This document shows, piece after piece, positions 54,399 to 54,579 of a DNA stretch of 54,579 nt. The translations under genes and the position numbers were made by a program. Source of the DNA: Streptomyces niveus (GTDB taxonomy: Bacteria > Actinomycetota > Actinomycetes > Streptomycetales > Streptomycetaceae); assembly GCF_001723055.1 (NCBI RefSeq), contig NZ_MDCR01000005.1, positions 1 through 54,579 on the forward strand, given 5' to 3'. The notes beneath the pieces were generated by a model. That model was not told where the DNA came from, did not search any database, and saw only the letters and a program-made list of their open reading frames with translations. Within the stretch, counting starts at the first letter, position 1, and every line of letters begins with the position of its first letter.

Positions 54399-54579
54399 TT
54401 AGAACGCGGGCACGTCACCCGGCGTAGGGGCGGCGGTGGGGGCCATCGGCGCGGCCGGCTGGGGGGCGTGCCCTGCTGCGGCGGCTGCCTGCTGTTGGGC
54501 AATCAGCGCGGCGGTTGCGGGGTTGGCCATGGCCGCGGCGTACTGCTCCGGTGTGAGCCCGGGGACCGTGGCCGGGGCG
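54399..54579 (-). CDS. C-terminus of a phage protein (5' end beyond window)
   Basis: Stop TAA at 54401-54399; the frame is open to the right edge. The visible 59 residues are VPGLTPEQYAAAMANPATAALIAQQQAAAAAGHAP and a Pro/Ala-rich tail ending APTPGDVPAF. It is a disordered C-terminus of a longer protein. The last residues faintly resemble the acidic DDIPF tail of single-strand-binding proteins, but the acidic part is missing. Upstream partner of the primase, so a replication or recombination function is possible. Confidence 0.65.
   Translation of the reverse strand, partial: APATVPGLTPEQYAAAMANPATAALIAQQQAAAAAGHAPQPAAPMAPTAAPTPGDVPAF

Overview
The window is high-GC actinobacterial DNA, most likely Streptomyces. 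Supporting signs are the strong G/C bias at third codon positions, frequent GTG and TTG starts, a WhiB-like protein, small proteins of the Streptomyces DUF6221 and DUF6233 types, and GntR and XRE regulators. Positions 1 to about 8.5 kb look chromosomal. They hold the end of a phosphoribosyltransferase/StiP-type protein with a coupled HAD hydrolase, a DedA membrane protein, a histidine kinase/response regulator pair, a zinc-ribbon protein, a DUF4383-like membrane protein, a coiled-coil protein, a DUF4097-type lipoprotein, and a tRNA-Val (anticodon TAC).

From the tRNA 3' end (8554) to the right edge the DNA reads as an integrated siphovirus-type element. tRNA-Val is the likely attachment site. 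No integrase, excisionase or second att copy lies inside the window, so the right end of the element is missing. The first 5 kb of the element (9.0-13.3 kb) carries regulators (XRE with a palindromic operator, HTH/TPR, WYL-like, ribbon-helix-helix with a 12-bp inverted-repeat operator) and small orphan genes. From 36.3 down to 13.3 kb the minus strand carries a nearly complete late operon: small terminase, large terminase, portal with a MuF-like tail, ClpP-like protease, HK97-type capsid, head fibre, connectors, two tail-tube-like proteins, tail chaperone with a -1 frameshift, tape measure, tail tip, amidase endolysin, holin-like protein, collagen-like protein and a lipoprotein.

Between 36.4 and 43.7 kb lies an unusual module. 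A coupled operon of five membrane proteins resembles the Spd/DUF2637-type spread genes of Streptomyces conjugative plasmids and AICEs. It is flanked by a divergent GntR regulator, and it carries two unusual DNA-level repeats: a GGTAGA array with helical phasing and a dense, strand-biased TGTCCG cluster. No TraB/FtsK-like translocase is present in the window.

From 54.2 down to 43.8 kb the minus strand carries the early/replication block. It begins with a primase-polymerase/SF3 helicase, followed by a repeat-rich segment that is a candidate origin, a RusA-like nuclease, a cytosine-C5 methyltransferase, a WhiB-like protein and a chain of small genes. Many of these have ATGA, GTGA or TGATG overlaps, which suggests translational coupling. 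The C-terminus of one further protein is cut by the right edge. The most interesting points are the phage/plasmid mosaic, the two phased repeat arrays, the candidate origin, and the canonical CCCTTTG frameshift site. Product names are assigned from motifs read by eye; no database search was run.
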